Notes under the pieces: model-generated | Seen by the model: the letters and a program-made list of their open reading frames with translations, nothing else | Databases searched by the model: none | What the model was told of the DNA's origin: nothing | Part shown: piece after piece, positions 5,429 to 6,652 of the stretch | How the letters are laid out: each line of letters starts with the position of its first letter | Numbering within the stretch: the stretch's first letter is position 1 | Made by a program: the position numbers and the translations under genes | Assembly (NCBI GenBank): GCA_946538445.1 | Contig: CAMNGO010000113.1 | Span: forward strand, 1-6,652 | DNA from: an uncultured Lachnospiraceae bacterium | GTDB taxonomy: Bacteria; Bacillota; Clostridia; Lachnospirales; Lachnospiraceae | Reading direction: 5' to 3' | DNA: 6,652 bases

Positions 5429-6055
5429 CTATTCATCGATCAAAACTGTTCTGCCTTCCACTCTGACCTTTCCGTTGGCAATCAGGTTGATGGCCTTGGG
5501 CAGGATCACCCATTCTGCCTGCTCCATGATTCTTCTCTGAAGAATCTCCGGAGTATCTCCCTGCTCCACTTTCACGGGTTTCTGCAGGATAATAGGTCCG
5601 GTATCCGTGCCTTCATCCACAAAATGAACCGTGGCTCCGGAAACCTTCACTCCCCTCTCCAGTGCCATCTCATGGACATGCAGACCATAACAGCCCGTCC
5701 CGCAAAAAGAAGGAATCAGGGAGGGATGAATATTGATGATCCGGTTTTCATATTTTCTGATCACACAAGGGGGTACCACAACCAGATAACCTGCCAATAC
5801 CACCAGGTCAATCTCTCTCTCCAGGAGGGCTTCCAGCAGCTTAAGGTTGAAGTCTTCCCTGCTTGGGAAGTCCTTGGGGGATATAACCAGCCCTTCCACC
5901 CCATAATTCTCTGCCCTTTTCAAAGCATAGGCATTCGCATTGTTACTGATGACTGTCACCAGCTGCGTATTTGTGATGGCACCGCTGTCCAGGGAATCCA
6001 TGATTGCCTGGAGATTGGTCCCTCCGCCGGAAACTAATACAGCAATTCTCAGCAT
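5429..6055 (-). CDS. purN: Phosphoribosylglycinamide formyltransferase (GAR transformylase)
   Basis: 208 residues, normal length for the folate-dependent enzyme that transfers a formyl group from 10-formyltetrahydrofolate to GAR, the third purine step. The N-terminal VLVSGGGTNLQAI (7-19) forms the phosphate-binding loop. The catalytic residues known from E. coli correspond to Asn108 and His110 in NIHPSLIPSF and Asp151 in EGTDTGPI. The loop after SLIPSF (CGTGCYG) is about five residues longer than in E. coli, a form I recall from clostridial PurN. The ATG overlaps the purM stop by 7 nt, and AAGGAG lies 7 nt upstream inside purM, so translation is probably coupled. Its product feeds FGAM synthesis and then PurM. 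Confidence 0.97.
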   Translation of the reverse strand: MLRIAVLVSGGGTNLQAIMDSLDSGAITNTQLVTVISNNANAYALKRAENYGVEGLVISPKDFPSREDFNLKLLEALLEREIDLVVLAGYLVVVPPCVIRKYENRIINIHPSLIPSFCGTGCYGLHVHEMALERGVKVSGATVHFVDEGTDTGPIILQKPVKVEQGDTPEILQRRIMEQAEWVILPKAINLIANGKVRVEGRTVLIDE

Positions 6056-6068
6056 AAGGTAACTCCTT
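6049..6068 (-). promoter_or_regulatory. purM-purN overlap with internal ribosome binding site
   Basis: On the minus strand purN ATG (6055-6053) and purM TGA (6051-6049) share ATGCTGA. AAGGAG (6068-6063), within the last purM codons, is spaced 7 nt from the purN ATG. This arrangement points to translational coupling and one polycistronic message. Confidence 0.85.
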
Positions 6069-6652
6069 TTTCTCCGCTCTCGATTCTTCCTACCACAAAG
6101 GGAACGTCACCGGCAGCCTTGATGGCTTCCATGGCTCCATCCACCTCTGCAGGGTCGATGGCAAGAATCATACCGAGCCCCATATTAAATGTGTTATACA
6201 TCATCTGCTCTGTGATTTCTCCCTTCTTAGCCAAAAGATGGAAGATGGGTGGAACAGGATAACTGTCTTTTTCAATCACTGCATGCGTTCCTTCCACCAG
6301 CATACGGGGAACATTCTCATAGAATCCGCCGCCGGTAATATGGCTGCATGCTTTGACGGTAATGCCTGCCTTCTTCAGGCTCTTCAAGGCTTTTACATAG
6401 ATCCTGGTCGGTTCCAGAAGGGCCTGGCCCAAGGTCATGCCCAGTTCATCATAATAAGTCTCCAGGGATTCCCTGGTCATATCAAATACTTTGCGGACCA
6501 GGGAAAATCCGTTACTATGTACGCCGCTGGAAGCCATGCCCACCAGTACATCCCCTGCTTTCAGGTCCGCCCCGGTAATCATCTCCTTACGGTCACATAC
6601 TCCTACCGCAAATCCTGCAAGGTCATAATCTTCTTCCGGCATGAGCCCCGGA
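6049..6652 (-). CDS. purM: Phosphoribosylformylglycinamidine cyclo-ligase (AIR synthetase), C-terminal part, 5' end outside window
   Basis: About 200 residues are visible of an enzyme that is usually about 340 long; the frame is open through the right edge, so the Met at 6642 is internal. PurM closes the imidazole ring, converting FGAM to AIR with ATP, at step five. The visible part begins PGLMPEEDYDLAGFAVG, matching the conserved PG-x-x-PE-x-x-YDLAGF core. Counting from that internal Met, it carries ASSGVHSNGFSLVR (37-50), EPTRIYV (77-83), HITGGGFYENVPR (101-113) and FNMGLGM (152-158), all standard PurM/PurL-fold signatures. It is the first visible gene of the purM-purN-purD run and ends in an overlap with purN. 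Nothing in the visible part looks damaged. Confidence 0.97.
   Translation of the reverse strand, partial: PGLMPEEDYDLAGFAVGVCDRKEMITGADLKAGDVLVGMASSGVHSNGFSLVRKVFDMTRESLETYYDELGMTLGQALLEPTRIYVKALKSLKKAGITVKACSHITGGGFYENVPRMLVEGTHAVIEKDSYPVPPIFHLLAKKGEITEQMMYNTFNMGLGMILAIDPAEVDGAMEAIKAAGDVPFVVGRIESGEKGVTLC

Overview
The window looks like a chromosomal segment of a low-to-mid GC Firmicute, most likely a member of the Clostridia close to Lachnospiraceae. This rests on the style of the PurD/PurN proteins, strong AGGAGG-type ribosome binding sites, a tRNA gene without an encoded CCA, and a Tet-like GTPase with a YacP-like tail. The lineage is inferred, not measured. All recognised genes lie on the minus strand, so transcription runs from high to low coordinates.

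From the right edge: a purine operon segment purM (5' end outside the window) - purN - purD. purM and purN overlap in ATGCTGA, and a small hairpin sits directly between the purN stop and the purD ribosome binding site. purH, often found between purN and purD, is absent here. After purD comes an AT-rich gap with a near-consensus promoter and a 13-bp perfect inverted repeat, leading into a small secreted basic transglutaminase-like protein (3363-3992). Downstream lies a second promoter candidate, then a terminator-shaped hairpin whose T-run touches the 5' end of tRNA-Ser(CGA), then the tRNA and its own terminator.

The left half is filled by an 899-residue protein. It is an EF-G/Tet(M)-like ribosome-binding GTPase whose C-terminus carries a complete NYN nuclease domain resembling Bacillus YacP/Rae1, a ribosome-dependent mRNA endonuclease. 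This is the most interesting object in the window: one polypeptide combining an A-site-directed translational GTPase with an A-site mRNA nuclease. At the left edge is the start of a divergent larC gene (nickel-pincer cofactor synthesis family), cut by the window border.

The functional blocks are: de novo purine synthesis steps 2, 3 and 5 (PurD, PurN, PurM); a probably exported peptidase-like protein; and a translation-related group (tRNA-Ser and the GTPase-nuclease fusion). No CRISPR array, insertion sequence or phage gene is visible, and no gene was recognised on the plus strand.
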